From NCBI GenBank assembly GCA_016712715.1, contig JADJQM010000001.1, positions 1,445,001-1,509,000 on the forward strand: a DNA stretch of 64,000 nt, written 5' to 3'. Below, one piece after another: positions 43,841-52,425 of the stretch. Numbering within the stretch: position 1 is the first letter of the stretch; every line of letters begins with the position of its first letter. A model generated the notes under the pieces. The model was given only the letters and a program-made list of their open reading frames with translations, made no database searches and had not been told where the DNA came from. This DNA comes from Rhodospirillaceae bacterium. Its GTDB lineage: Bacteria > Pseudomonadota > Alphaproteobacteria > Dongiales > Dongiaceae. The position numbers and the translations under genes are program-made.

Positions 43841-45163
43841 ATGGATTCGATCCTGTTGAACCTCGGCGCGTTGATCATCCTGGTCCTGGGTTCCGCATTC
43901 TTCTCTAGCTCCGAAACGGCACTCACCGCTGCCTCCAAGGCACGGATGCTGACGCTCGCGAATCAGGGCTTCAAACGCGCTATCGTGGTCAATACCTTGC
44001 GCGGCCGAATGGAACAGGTGATCGGTACGATTCTGCTCGGCAATGCCTGTGTGAACAGCTTCATTGCCATTCTGTCAGCGCAGGTCTTTGCGCTCTACTT
44101 CGGCGATATAGGCGCCGTCTATGCCGGTATCGCGGCCACTGTCGTCATCTTTGTACTGGGAGAAGTGCTGCCCAAGACCTTCGCCATTAATCATGCCGAC
44201 CGTTCGGCGCTGACGCTGGGACCGCTGGTACTTGTCCTGGTGCGGGCCACCAGCCCGATCACGCATGTGACTCAGTTGATCTGTAGCGGCCTGCTTAGGC
44301 TGTTCGGTGTAAAGGTGGTCAACGAGCCCGGCGCAGAAGAACGGATCGAGGAACTGCGCGGAGCCATTGCCCTCCATGCCGGGGCCGATGAGGAAATCCG
44401 CGAAGCGGGTCAAATGCTCCATTCAATCCTCGACCTCGAGGACGTGCCGGTTTCCGACATCATGGTGCACCGCCGCAATATGACCATGATTGACGCTGAC
44501 CAGGCGATTGAGGAGATGGTCGCTGTTGCGCTGCAAAGCCCACACACACGCCTTCCCATCTATCGCGGCCAGCCAGACAACATCATCGGCGTACTGCACG
44601 CCAAGGCCTTGCTGCGTGCCGTCCAGGCGAATCAATGGAAACTGGAGGGATTGGATATCGTTGGCCTCGCCTCTGCGCCTTGGTTTATCCCGGACCAGAC
44701 CAACCTGCTCGCGCAGCTTGAGGCGTTTCGCAGCCGGCGTGAGCATTTCGCCATTGTGGTTGACGAGTATGGCGCACTCATGGGCATCGTCACCCTGGAA
44801 GACATTCTTGAAGAGATCGTCGGCGACATTTCCGACGAACACGACGTCAAGGTCGAGGGAGTGGGCCTGCACCCGGACGGCAGTTTTGAAATGGATGGCA
44901 CCGTCACCATCCGTGATCTCAATCGCGAATTCGGCTGGCGCCTGCCCGATGAGGAGGCCTCGACCATCGCCGGCCTCGTCCTTCATGAGGCGCAGCAGAT
45001 TCCCTCCGCGGGCCAGGTGTTCGTCTTCTTCGGATTCCGCTTCCTGATATTGGAACGACATCGCAACCAGTTGACTCGAATCAAGGTAACGCCGCCGGCC
45101 GATTCGGTCGTCCCGCCCAACGGGACAAACAAGCCTCAGAAGAAGGGCGGGCACGCGGCATGA
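43841..45163 (+). CDS. HlyC/CorC-family transporter (CNNM type: DUF21, CBS pair, CorC_HlyC)
   Basis: A 440-residue membrane protein. Residues about 1-190 form the DUF21 membrane domain (FFSSSETALTAASKARM, GNACVNSFIA). Then come two CBS domains (VPVSDIMVHRRNMTMID; FAIVVDEYGALMGIVTLEDILEEIVGDI) and the C-terminal CorC_HlyC domain (GSFEMDGTVTIRDLNREF). The family exports Mg2+ or related cations, or regulates their transport. The stop overlaps the DUF2889 start by 4 nt. Confidence 0.92.
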   Translation: MDSILLNLGALIILVLGSAFFSSSETALTAASKARMLTLANQGFKRAIVVNTLRGRMEQVIGTILLGNACVNSFIAILSAQVFALYFGDIGAVYAGIAATVVIFVLGEVLPKTFAINHADRSALTLGPLVLVLVRATSPITHVTQLICSGLLRLFGVKVVNEPGAEERIEELRGAIALHAGADEEIREAGQMLHSILDLEDVPVSDIMVHRRNMTMIDADQAIEEMVAVALQSPHTRLPIYRGQPDNIIGVLHAKALLRAVQANQWKLEGLDIVGLASAPWFIPDQTNLLAQLEAFRSRREHFAIVVDEYGALMGIVTLEDILEEIVGDISDEHDVKVEGVGLHPDGSFEMDGTVTIRDLNREFGWRLPDEEASTIAGLVLHEAQQIPSAGQVFVFFGFRFLILERHRNQLTRIKVTPPADSVVPPNGTNKPQKKGGHAA

Positions 45164-45780
45164 CCATACCAATGAAAGCCCTGCCACACCCCGTGGCGCG
45201 CGAAGCGCTGCACACCAGACGCTATGACTTCCGCGGCTATCTGCGAGCCGACGGGCTGTTCGATATCGAAGGCCGCATGGTCGACACCAAGGACTATGCC
45301 TTTCCCAATGATTGGCGCGGCGAGGTGAAACCGGGAGAACCAGTCCACGATATGCTGATCCGGCTGACGCTCGATGATCATTTCACGGTCAAGGATATTG
45401 CCGTGGTGACCGCCGCCTCTCCCTTTTCCGTCTGCGATGCCATCACACCCGCCTTCAACATCCTCAAGGGGGCGACGATCGCCAAAGGCTGGTCGCGGAC
45501 TTTACGGAGCAGCTTCGCCGGTGCGCATGGCTGCACACATCATGTCGAGATGCTGCGCGCCATGGGCACGGTTGCATTTCAAACGATCTACGGATGGCGC
45601 GAAAAGGTCAAACGTGAATCGGGCTTGAGCAAGAGTGAAGGTCCGCCTGCCGAAGCGATCCCCGGCAAACGTCCGGCATTCCTTGACACCTGCCATGCAC
45701 TGGCCAGCGACAGTGAGGTCGTGAGGACCCATTGGCCGCAATTCTATGAACCGACCACCGGAGAAAAAAAGCCGGGCTGA
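45160..45780 (+). CDS. DUF2889 domain protein
   Basis: A 206-residue protein with the DUF2889 pattern: HTRRYDFRGYLRADGLFDIEGRMVDTKDY, PVHDMLIRLTLDD, ITPAFNILKG and the conserved GAHGCTHHVEML near 130. The function of the family is unknown; in other bacteria members sit by fatty-acid and aromatic acyl metabolism genes. It is coupled to the CorC-like gene. Its last codons contain one arm of the terminator that serves the convergent flotillin operon. Confidence 0.87.
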   Translation: MTIPMKALPHPVAREALHTRRYDFRGYLRADGLFDIEGRMVDTKDYAFPNDWRGEVKPGEPVHDMLIRLTLDDHFTVKDIAVVTAASPFSVCDAITPAFNILKGATIAKGWSRTLRSSFAGAHGCTHHVEMLRAMGTVAFQTIYGWREKVKRESGLSKSEGPPAEAIPGKRPAFLDTCHALASDSEVVRTHWPQFYEPTTGEKKPG

Positions 45781-45799
45781 CCTGACGGCCAGCCCGGCT
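45764..45799 (-). terminator. terminator of the flotillin operon
   Basis: Stem AGCCGGGCTG / CAGCCCGGCT (45770-45779 with 45790-45799), loop of 10 nt. On the minus strand it is followed by seven Ts (45764-45770). One arm lies within the end of the convergent DUF2889 gene, and the T-run encodes its Lys codons. Confidence 0.85.
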
Positions 45800-45821
45800 G
45801 TCTCATCGCATCCTGGCTCGC

Positions 45822-47558
45822 CTATTGGGCGGCCGAGTTCTGCCCGTCGATCGCCCTGCCATTAACCGCTTGCGGCACCGGTTGAGCGCCTGCCAGCAAA
45901 CGGTTGACCAGATCGCTGCCCTCGGTGAAGCCGGCTTCTTTCAGCAATTGATCGATCACCGGAGCATTTGCCCGGTAGGACAGCAGTTGCCCCATCAGCC
46001 CGTCCATCCGGTTGCTCCCAGATTCGCCCGAGACGTTATTGCCGGGCAAGCCGCCGCCCATATCGATAATGCGCACGTCGCTGATCTTCTCCAGCGGTCG
46101 TACGGATTCGGCGATTGCGACCGGGATGATGCGCAGACGTTCGCGCATGATCTCCAACTCGATCATCGCCGCCGACAAAGCGTTGCGGGCCTCGTTGATC
46201 TTGCGCTGACCTTCGGCTTCGACCTCGTAGGTCTTGGCCTGCGCCTCGGCACGGATCAACGCCGCGTCCGAATCCGCCTTGGCGCCGGTGCGCACCGCTT
46301 CGGCTCGGTCTTCGGCAGCGCTGCGTTCGGCCTGCGCCTGTACCGTCACCTTGGTCGCTTCCTGTTCTGCCGCTTGGCGCGCCTCGAGGACGGCGATCTG
46401 CCGCTGACGTTCGGCGATCGCCACCTGTTGCGCGGTCGCCACCGATTCTTCCGCCGCAATGGCAAGGGCACGTGACTTCTCGGCTTCGGCGCGCGCGTCC
46501 GATTCCGCGCGGCTGCGATCTGCGACCGCAATTGCTCGGTCCTGATCTGCCAGTTCGATATCGCGCTTCTTGCCGATCGCCAAGGTCTCGGCGGTACGAT
46601 CCGCCTCGATCTTGCGCTGCTGGATGGCCAGTTCCGCCGCAATGCGAGCCTGTTCCTGCGCCTGCTTGGCTTCCGCCTCGCGCAGGGCCACGGCCTGCTG
46701 TGTGGTGATGCGGGCTTCGTTTTCCGCGCGCTGGGCCTCGGCCTCCTTCTGCGCCGCCGCGGCGCGGGTCTCCGCCGTCTTGTTGACGATGTCGCGTTCC
46801 TGCGACAGCTCGGCCTCTTTCTTCTGACGGTCGATCTCAAGCGTTTTCTGGCGCGCTTCCAGATCCTGCTGTGCGATCGCGACCTCGGCATTGCGGACCG
46901 TGAGGTTGCGCTCCTGACGTTTGGCTTCCGTGATCTTGGTCAGCGCCGCCAAACCTTCGGCGTCGAAGGCGTTGTTCGGATTGAAGTACTTGGTATCCGT
47001 CTGGTCGAGTTTGGTCAGCGAGGCACTTTCCAGCTCAAGGCCGTTGAGCTCAAGCTCGCTTGCAACCGTCTCCTGCACACGCTTCACGAAGTCGGCGCGC
47101 TTTTCCTGCAGATCGGCGAGCACCATGGTCGCCGCTACCGAGCGCAGGGCGTCGACGAACTTAGCTTCAACGAGTTCGCGCAGCTGATCGGCTTCGTTGG
47201 TACGATCGCCGAGCGTTTGCGCCGCCAGGGCAATTGACTGCTGATCCGGCTTCACGCGCACGTAGAATTCGACGCCGATATCGACGCGCATGCGATCCTT
47301 GGTGATCATCGCTTCGGCATTTTCACGGCGCACATCGAGGCGCAGGGTCTGCAGATTGACCCAGCGGATCGATTGGAACACCGGCAGGACGATCGAGCCG
47401 CCATCAAGCACGACTTTCTGCCCGCCAAGGCCAGTCCGCACATAGGAACGGTCCTTTTCCGCCCTGGCGTACAAGCGTGCGATCACCAGGCCGATCGCCA
47501 GGATAGCGACCAGACCGATCACCGCCGGCAAGGCAACAGCAATCACCAGATCAAACAT
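45822..47558 (-). CDS. flotillin-family membrane scaffold protein (YqiK-like)
   Basis: A 578-residue protein. An N-terminal membrane segment (about 5-28) is followed by an SPFH/band-7 domain (VLDGGSIVLPVFQSIRWVNLQTLRLDVRRENAEAMITKD). A long Ala/Glu-rich coiled coil (about 215-465) follows, with EAR/EAQ repeats typical of flotillins, then a C-terminal oligomerisation region. Flotillins organise membrane microdomains and stabilise envelope complexes. It is the last gene of a run with yqiJ-like and pspA genes, the same partnership as E. coli yqiJK, and ends at a strong terminator. Confidence 0.93.
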   Translation of the reverse strand: MFDLVIAVALPAVIGLVAILAIGLVIARLYARAEKDRSYVRTGLGGQKVVLDGGSIVLPVFQSIRWVNLQTLRLDVRRENAEAMITKDRMRVDIGVEFYVRVKPDQQSIALAAQTLGDRTNEADQLRELVEAKFVDALRSVAATMVLADLQEKRADFVKRVQETVASELELNGLELESASLTKLDQTDTKYFNPNNAFDAEGLAALTKITEAKRQERNLTVRNAEVAIAQQDLEARQKTLEIDRQKKEAELSQERDIVNKTAETRAAAAQKEAEAQRAENEARITTQQAVALREAEAKQAQEQARIAAELAIQQRKIEADRTAETLAIGKKRDIELADQDRAIAVADRSRAESDARAEAEKSRALAIAAEESVATAQQVAIAERQRQIAVLEARQAAEQEATKVTVQAQAERSAAEDRAEAVRTGAKADSDAALIRAEAQAKTYEVEAEGQRKINEARNALSAAMIELEIMRERLRIIPVAIAESVRPLEKISDVRIIDMGGGLPGNNVSGESGSNRMDGLMGQLLSYRANAPVIDQLLKEAGFTEGSDLVNRLLAGAQPVPQAVNGRAIDGQNSAAQ

Positions 47559-47642
47559 CTCAGTTCCCTCCCAATGTCGCGCGGCAACTGACCATCAGCC
47601 CCTGCCACGACACAAAACAGATTGCAGATGACAGATATGCTC

Positions 47643-48347
47643 TTAGACAACCAGATCGGGATCGGCCGCGATCACGAGATATTCGGTGCCGTGCCGCTCG
47701 GTCAGCAGCACGACAGCGCCGGTAGGCAGGTTGATTCCAGGCTCCGCCGCCCGTACCCAGGTCAGATGCCTGTTGCCATGGGCGTCCTTCACCAAAACGC
47801 GACCGATCTCCTGTTCGGTCACCGGCCCCAGCGAGATGGTACCAGTGAGGCCGATAAGGTCGTCGCGCGTCACTGCATAGCTTTCATCGCGTGGCACGAT
47901 CCGACCGATCAAGCGGCTCACATTGCGCGTGGCGGGGATTGCCAGCACAGCCGCCGGAATGGCCGCCATGAAGGCCGGCAGGAATCCGATGGCAAGATGC
48001 GCCAAAGCCTGGATGATGTAGCCGAAGGCCGTGAATGCGCCGAGGAGGCCCATCAGCCAGACCAGCAGCGGCACACGGCCGGCATTGAGCCAGTCCCAGG
48101 CCGTGCCGAACAGACTGCCTTCACCGGCATGGACGTCGAGACCGCTTGCGGCAATTCCGCCATGATCGAGATCGGGCGTGTCCGGCGTATCAACGTCGAA
48201 CAGCGCGTCAATCTTGGCCGATAGCGAGACGCCCATCAGCATGCTGACAATCTCGATCACCAGCAGACCGATCAGGATCAGGCCGGCGATCGCAAATGGC
48301 CGCGTACCAGATCCCGAAAGAAACTCCAGCACAGACCCGTCGTTCAC
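47643..48347 (-). CDS. YqiJ-like membrane protein with OB-fold domain
   Basis: A 234-residue protein with several transmembrane segments (FAIAGLILIGLLVIEIVSMLMGV; VPLLVWLMGLLGAFTAFGYIIQAL; AIPAAVLAIPATR). A C-terminal beta-barrel domain follows (LIGLTGTISLGPVTEQEIGRVLVKDAHG). This is the DUF1449/YqiJ (NfeD-like) plan that pairs with flotillins. It lies 24 nt downstream of pspA and 84 nt upstream of the flotillin gene, so the three form one membrane-integrity operon. Confidence 0.87.
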   Translation of the reverse strand: MNDGSVLEFLSGSGTRPFAIAGLILIGLLVIEIVSMLMGVSLSAKIDALFDVDTPDTPDLDHGGIAASGLDVHAGEGSLFGTAWDWLNAGRVPLLVWLMGLLGAFTAFGYIIQALAHLAIGFLPAFMAAIPAAVLAIPATRNVSRLIGRIVPRDESYAVTRDDLIGLTGTISLGPVTEQEIGRVLVKDAHGNRHLTWVRAAEPGINLPTGAVVLLTERHGTEYLVIAADPDLVV

Positions 48348-48371
48348 GTGACTACCTCTCGTCGCATTGGG

Positions 48372-49034
48372 TTAGCCTTTTTTGTCGGCCTTCAGGCGCG
48401 CCAATCGTTCCTTGATGGCATGTTCCCGCGCCATGCGATTCAGCTCGTCGATCGCGTTGGCCTGTTCCTGGCCCGGACCGGCAGGCACGCCGCTGACGCG
48501 GGAGATTGCTGCCGTGGCCCGTTCAACCTTCGCCGCTGCGCCGTTCTTCGCCAAGCCCGCAGGGCCGGCAAGGTCGGCCTCGACATTGCGCTGCGCCTGC
48601 CGCATTTCGAGGAGGCGCTCCTCTGCCTCGCGGCGACTGGCTTTGACGGCATCCAGGGACTGGTTGAGTTGGGCGATGCGATCAGCTACATCGGAGAGGA
48701 GCCGATCAAGAACGCCGGCCTGAGCCTCGATATCCATCTGTCGCGCGATACCGCTTTCCGCGAGATCATCACGCCCCTCACCGACGGCCAAACGGATCTT
48801 CGCTTCCAGGGCTTCGCCCTCGCGCATCAATTCCTTGCGGCGGGCATCAACCCGATGCTGTTCCGCCATCGCCTTGCCAAGCTCGATGCGAACTTCGTCG
48901 GCCGCGCCGTCGATATCGCGGATCGCCTGCTCCATGACCGCCTGCGGATTGCTTTGCTCTGCCGCCGTGATGGCTGCGTGAGTCATGCCGGAGATAACGC
49001 GCCCGATCCTGTTCAAAGCACTTTCCGTCGCCAT
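48372..49034 (-). CDS. pspA: PspA/IM30-family membrane stress protein
   Basis: A 220-residue, almost wholly helical protein (MATESALNRIGRVISGM, then QAVMEQAIRDIDGAADEVRIELGKAMAEQHRVDARRKEL). It has the PspA/IM30 pattern of a membrane-sensing amphipathic N-terminus followed by long coiled-coil helices. It should coat and protect the inner membrane. ATG 49034 has AAGGAG at ideal spacing. However, the same frame is open for another 165 codons to ATG 49529 without any stop, so a 385-residue fusion is equally possible (see the TnpB-like region). It is upstream of the yqiJ-like and flotillin genes. Confidence 0.88.
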   Translation of the reverse strand: MATESALNRIGRVISGMTHAAITAAEQSNPQAVMEQAIRDIDGAADEVRIELGKAMAEQHRVDARRKELMREGEALEAKIRLAVGEGRDDLAESGIARQMDIEAQAGVLDRLLSDVADRIAQLNQSLDAVKASRREAEERLLEMRQAQRNVEADLAGPAGLAKNGAAAKVERATAAISRVSGVPAGPGQEQANAIDELNRMAREHAIKERLARLKADKKG

Positions 49035-49529
49035 GTTCTTCTCCTTCAAGGCGGTTTCAACAAAACCCAACTCAGCAGAAATCAAGAACTCGAAGCGTGA
49101 TCCAAGATCCACCAGGCGAGCTGGCGCGCTGCCGCGCCAGCTCTCGCCGTAATCCGCGACCGAGAATGGCACGATCACCCTGCCCTCCAGCGTTGCCAGC
49201 GACAGAGACTGAATGCCCCGTACCGAAAACAGCTTCTCGTCATAGGGCATGCCCTCGACGATCTGGCCCCTGCGCCGCTGCGCCCAGTCCCTGAGCGCCA
49301 GCACCACGCTTTGCGCCGGCAAATGCGACCGCGCGCGGGCCGGTTCGTAATACTGACGGTGCAAGGCGACGAGGTCGGCCGACTGCGCCTCCGGAACCGT
49401 CCCATCGAGCCAAGCGAGCAGATCGGCATAGGCCGCCAGCATGCGCCGGAGCGTCACCGCCACGTCCGCATCGGGGTGCAGAGCCAATCGGCATTGCCCG
49501 AAGGTCTTGTTGCGTCGTTTCTCGATCAT
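49035..49529 (-). other. TnpB-like N-terminal domain, in frame with PspA
   Basis: These 165 codons (ATG 49529, MIEKRRNKTFGQ) read straight into pspA with no stop. They resemble the N-terminal half of IS605-type TnpB. The helical part is LHRQYYEPARARSHLPAQSVVLALRDWAQ. It is followed by the beta-barrel-like stretch MPYDEKLFSVRGIQSLSLATLEGRVIVPF and LVDLGSRFEFLISAEL. The RuvC nuclease and zinc finger that should follow are absent; PspA begins there instead. Third codon positions are strongly G/C, so the region is under coding selection or recently was. No element ends or hairpins of an IS200/IS605 copy flank it. It may be a true TnpB-PspA fusion, or a fragment whose stop codon was lost. Confidence 0.6.
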
Positions 49530-49535
49530 TGAAAA

Positions 49536-49565
49536 ACTATAAAGGACTCATTTTGTCCTTTTCAA
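49536..49565 (-). promoter_or_regulatory. promoter with operator-like inverted repeat before the TnpB-like/pspA frame
   Basis: On the minus strand TTGAAA (49560-49565) and TATAGT (49536-49541) are 18 bp apart. The inverted repeat AAAGGAC / GTCCTTT (49541-49547 and 49555-49561) fills the spacer and touches both boxes. The -10 box ends 6 nt before the ATG at 49529, so transcription would begin at or next to the A of the start codon: a leaderless mRNA. A repressor site is the simple reading of the inverted repeat. Confidence 0.6.
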
Positions 49566-49726
49566 GATTAATCGAAGGCAGTTTGGAGAATTTTTCGCGC
49601 TTGGAGTGCAAATGAGAATGAGGCTCGCTGTTAATCTTTGTTTGCCTGAGTGACAGGCTAATGCGCCTAAAACAGGTAAGTAAAGTCGGAGGATCTTTCA
49701 ATGGCCTTCGGATTGGCCATGTCCGA

Positions 49727-49999
49727 TTATGCTTCTCCGGGTGCCTTCACGACCAAGGCGAGGGCATGCACTGGTCCGGCCAAGTCGTCAGCCAGCACGC
49801 CGTACACCAAGCGCTGGCGGTCAACGCGGCTCTTGCCAGCGAAGGCGGCGGCCGTGATTTCAACCTTGAAATGGGTTTCGCCGCTTTCCTTCCAGCCGGC
49901 ATGACCATGATGCTGGTTGGTTTCGTCGATGACGTTCAGCCACTCGGGAGCAAAGGCCGCCCGCAGCTTTGCTGTCATTCCATCGGCAACCTGTCCCAT
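49727..49999 (-). CDS. bolA: BolA-family protein
   Basis: A 90-residue BolA/YrbA-type protein. It has LRAAFAPEWLNVIDETNQHHGHAGWKESGETHFKVEI, with the conserved His used for Fe-S coordination with a monothiol glutaredoxin, and the FAGKSRVDRQRLVYGVLADDL class II HTH-like fold. It may act in Fe-S cluster trafficking or regulation. It is 11 nt downstream of the SEC-C protein gene on the same strand and divergent from the J-domain gene. Confidence 0.93.
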   Translation of the reverse strand: MGQVADGMTAKLRAAFAPEWLNVIDETNQHHGHAGWKESGETHFKVEITAAAFAGKSRVDRQRLVYGVLADDLAGPVHALALVVKAPGEA

Positions 50000-50010
50000 G
50001 ACCTAGCCCC

Positions 50011-50517
50011 CTATGCCGCTGCGCCGCAGCACTTCTTATATTTTTTGCCTGATCCGCAGGGACATGGATCGTTGCGGCCCACCTGGACAACTCGGCGCGG
50101 CGGCGCCTTCGGATTGATTTCGCCATCGACATAGACCCAGCGGCCCTGCTCTCGGCGGAACGTGGCGCGTTCATGATGGATTCCGGTCTGACCCTGCCGC
50201 TTGAAGCGCGCTGTAAACTCGACCTCGCCGGTCTGGTCGTCCGGACCGCCGCCAACCACCTTCATGATTTCAAGGCCGCGCCAATCAATCTCGTCGACCA
50301 TGACCTGGCCATGTTCGCGATCGAACGGCTCCGCCATGTCGCTGGCATGGGTGCTGTCGACATAGTCGAGGTTGCCCAGTTTGAACGCCGTATAGCGTGA
50401 GCGCATCAAGGCTTCGGCCGAAGGTGCCGCCGCTCCGTTGATCAAGGGTAGGCAGCACGCATCGAGTTCTTTACCTGAGCCGCAGGGGCAAATCGTCATG
50501 AGATCTGGGTCCATCAA
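50011..50517 (-). CDS. YchJ-like SEC-C metal-binding protein
   Basis: A 168-residue protein with SEC-C motifs at both ends (CPCGSGKELDACCLP near the start, CPCGSGKKYKKCCG at the end) around a YchJ/NTF2-like middle domain (SAEALMRSRYTAFKLGNLDYV; HERATFRREQGRWVYVDGEI). The Cys/His motifs bind zinc. Its cellular role is not settled. It lies 11 nt upstream of bolA. Confidence 0.9.
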   Translation of the reverse strand: MMDPDLMTICPCGSGKELDACCLPLINGAAAPSAEALMRSRYTAFKLGNLDYVDSTHASDMAEPFDREHGQVMVDEIDWRGLEIMKVVGGGPDDQTGEVEFTARFKRQGQTGIHHERATFRREQGRWVYVDGEINPKAPPRRVVQVGRNDPCPCGSGKKYKKCCGAAA

Positions 50518-50615
50518 AAAAAATTGTGTCGCGACACTAGGTTAGGCTGCGACATGTCATCCGGCTAGCGGCGCCGCCCTTGCGGGAGTGCGTCCTGCCC
50601 CTCATACTTAACTTC

Positions 50616-51239
50616 ATGTCGAAAGAACAGACCATCCGTCACCGGCGCCGGCGCCAGTTCGATCCAGACCCGCCGCCCCGACCGACAACCTGCGATCATG
50701 CCGGCTGCCAGGAATCTGGCACGTTCCGGGCGCCGAAGTCGCGCGATCGTCTCAATGACTATTACTGGTTCTGCCTGGATCATGTGCGGGAATATAATCG
50801 CACATGGGACTATTATTCCGGCATGGGTCCTGAAGAAATCGAAAAGTCCGTGCGTTCCTCGATCGTTGGCGACCGCCCGACGTGGAAGCTGGGTCAGCGG
50901 ACAGCCAGTGGCAGGCAATACAAATTCGCCGCCGGCACGCGGTTCGATCTGTTCCCGGAAGAAGTCCAGGCGGAGATCGAAGCCCGCATGGGCCAGGCGA
51001 AGCGCCAAGCCGAAAAAGAGGCACGGGCAAGGGCACGGCGCAAACTGTCTGCCGAGGAACAGGCGCTGGCGGTGTTGGACCTCGTCCCGCCCGTTGAATG
51101 GGATGCGATCAAGACGCGCTACAAGACCCTTGCCAAACAACTGCACCCGGATTCCAACGGTGGTGACAAAGTGGCCGAGGAAAAGCTGAAAGTGGTCAAT
51201 CAGGCCTACAGCACGCTGAAAAGGGCCGCGATTGACTGA
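50616..51239 (+). CDS. J-domain protein beside cobST
   Basis: About 207 residues from ATG 50616 (MSKEQTIRHRRRRQFDP); a 12-codon upstream extension to 50580 is less family-like. A Cys/His motif (CDHAGCQESGTFRAP...FCLDHV) lies near the start. A charged linker follows, and the J domain is at the C-terminus (PPVEWDAIKTRYKTLAKQLHPDSNGGDKVAEEKLKVVNQAY) with the Hsp70-activating HPD. This gene upstream of cobS, with bolA divergent, is a standard alphaproteobacterial arrangement. Confidence 0.88.
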   Translation: MSKEQTIRHRRRRQFDPDPPPRPTTCDHAGCQESGTFRAPKSRDRLNDYYWFCLDHVREYNRTWDYYSGMGPEEIEKSVRSSIVGDRPTWKLGQRTASGRQYKFAAGTRFDLFPEEVQAEIEARMGQAKRQAEKEARARARRKLSAEEQALAVLDLVPPVEWDAIKTRYKTLAKQLHPDSNGGDKVAEEKLKVVNQAYSTLKRAAID

Positions 51240-51403
51240 TTTCCCCGGCCCAGTTGGCCGCTTTCATGCTTATTTGATGGGCCCAGACCCAAACCTGACA
51301 CAAAGCAGGGCTGCTTTGCAGGGAATGGCCTAGTCAGCATCCTGGAATTGCCCTAAAAAGAGCCCCCTTTTGAAGACGTTAACGAGCTGACGAGCCCCAC
51401 ATC

Positions 51404-52402
51404 ATGGTCACCCAGAACCTCGCCCAAGTCGACAAGGCCTCGACCCCCGATATCAACATCTCGGTCCGCCAGATGTTCGGCCTCGATTCCGACCTCCAGG
51501 TGCCGGCATTCAGCCAGCGCACCGAGCTCGTGCCCGACGTCGATGAGAGCTATCGCTTCGACCATGACACGACCATGGCCATCCTGGCGGGTTTCGCCTT
51601 CAACCGCCGCGTCATGATCCAGGGCTACCACGGCACCGGTAAGTCGACCCATATCGAGCAGGTCGCAGCCCGCCTCAACTGGCCCTGCATCCGCGTCAAC
51701 CTCGACAGCCATATCAGCCGCATCGATCTCATCGGCAAGGACGCGATCGTCCTCAAGGACGGCAAGCAGGTGACAGAGTATCGTGAAGGCCTGCTGCCCT
51801 GGGCGCTGCAGCATCCGACCGCCCTCGTCTTCGACGAATACGATGCCGGCCGTCCGGACGTGATGTTCGTGATCCAGCGCGTTCTCGAAGTCGAAGGCAA
51901 ATTGACGCTGCTCGACCAGAACAAGGTCATCCGCCCCCACCCGGCCTTCCGCCTGTTCGCCACCGCCAACACGGTGGGCCTCGGGGACACGACCGGCCTT
52001 TATCATGGCACGCAGCAGATCAACCAGGCACAGATGGACCGCTGGAACATCGTCGCGACCCTCAACTATCTGCCGCATGACGACGAAGTGAACATCGTCA
52101 TCGCCAAGTCGCCGACCTATGACAACGAGGCCGGCCGCAAATCCGTCAATGCCATGGTCGCTTGCGCCGAACTCACGCGCGCCGGCTTCATCAATGGCGA
52201 CATCTCCACCGTGATGAGCCCGCGTACCGTCATCACCTGGGCCGAGAATGCGCGCATCTTCGGCGATGTCGGCTTTGCCTTCCGCGTCTCCTTCCTCAAC
52301 AAATGCGATGAGCTGGAGCGGCCGGTCGTAGCCGAATATTACCAGCGCTGCTTTGGCCAGGATCTCAAGGACGCCGCGACGCAAGCCCAGATCCGGGCAT
52401 AA
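51404..52402 (+). CDS. cobS: aerobic cobaltochelatase subunit CobS
   Basis: A 332-residue AAA+ ATPase that, with CobT and CobN, inserts Co2+ into hydrogenobyrinic acid a,c-diamide in aerobic B12 synthesis. Walker A GYHGTGKST is near 75-83, Walker B LVFDEYDAGRPDV near 145-155, and the sensor region ATANTVGLGDTTGLYHGTQQINQAQMDRW follows. It lies 24 nt upstream of cobT; cobN is not in the window. Confidence 0.96.
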   Translation: MVTQNLAQVDKASTPDINISVRQMFGLDSDLQVPAFSQRTELVPDVDESYRFDHDTTMAILAGFAFNRRVMIQGYHGTGKSTHIEQVAARLNWPCIRVNLDSHISRIDLIGKDAIVLKDGKQVTEYREGLLPWALQHPTALVFDEYDAGRPDVMFVIQRVLEVEGKLTLLDQNKVIRPHPAFRLFATANTVGLGDTTGLYHGTQQINQAQMDRWNIVATLNYLPHDDEVNIVIAKSPTYDNEAGRKSVNAMVACAELTRAGFINGDISTVMSPRTVITWAENARIFGDVGFAFRVSFLNKCDELERPVVAEYYQRCFGQDLKDAATQAQIRA

Positions 52403-52425
52403 ACGAGCGGGATCAGAGGGCAGCG

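Noticed and set aside
49035..49529. Intact IS605-type transposon
   Set aside because: No RuvC or zinc-finger half, no TnpA, and no end hairpins or omega-RNA-like flank were seen.
51353..52384. 343-codon minus-strand frame opposite cobS
   Set aside because: Shadow of cobS, with no recognisable motifs.
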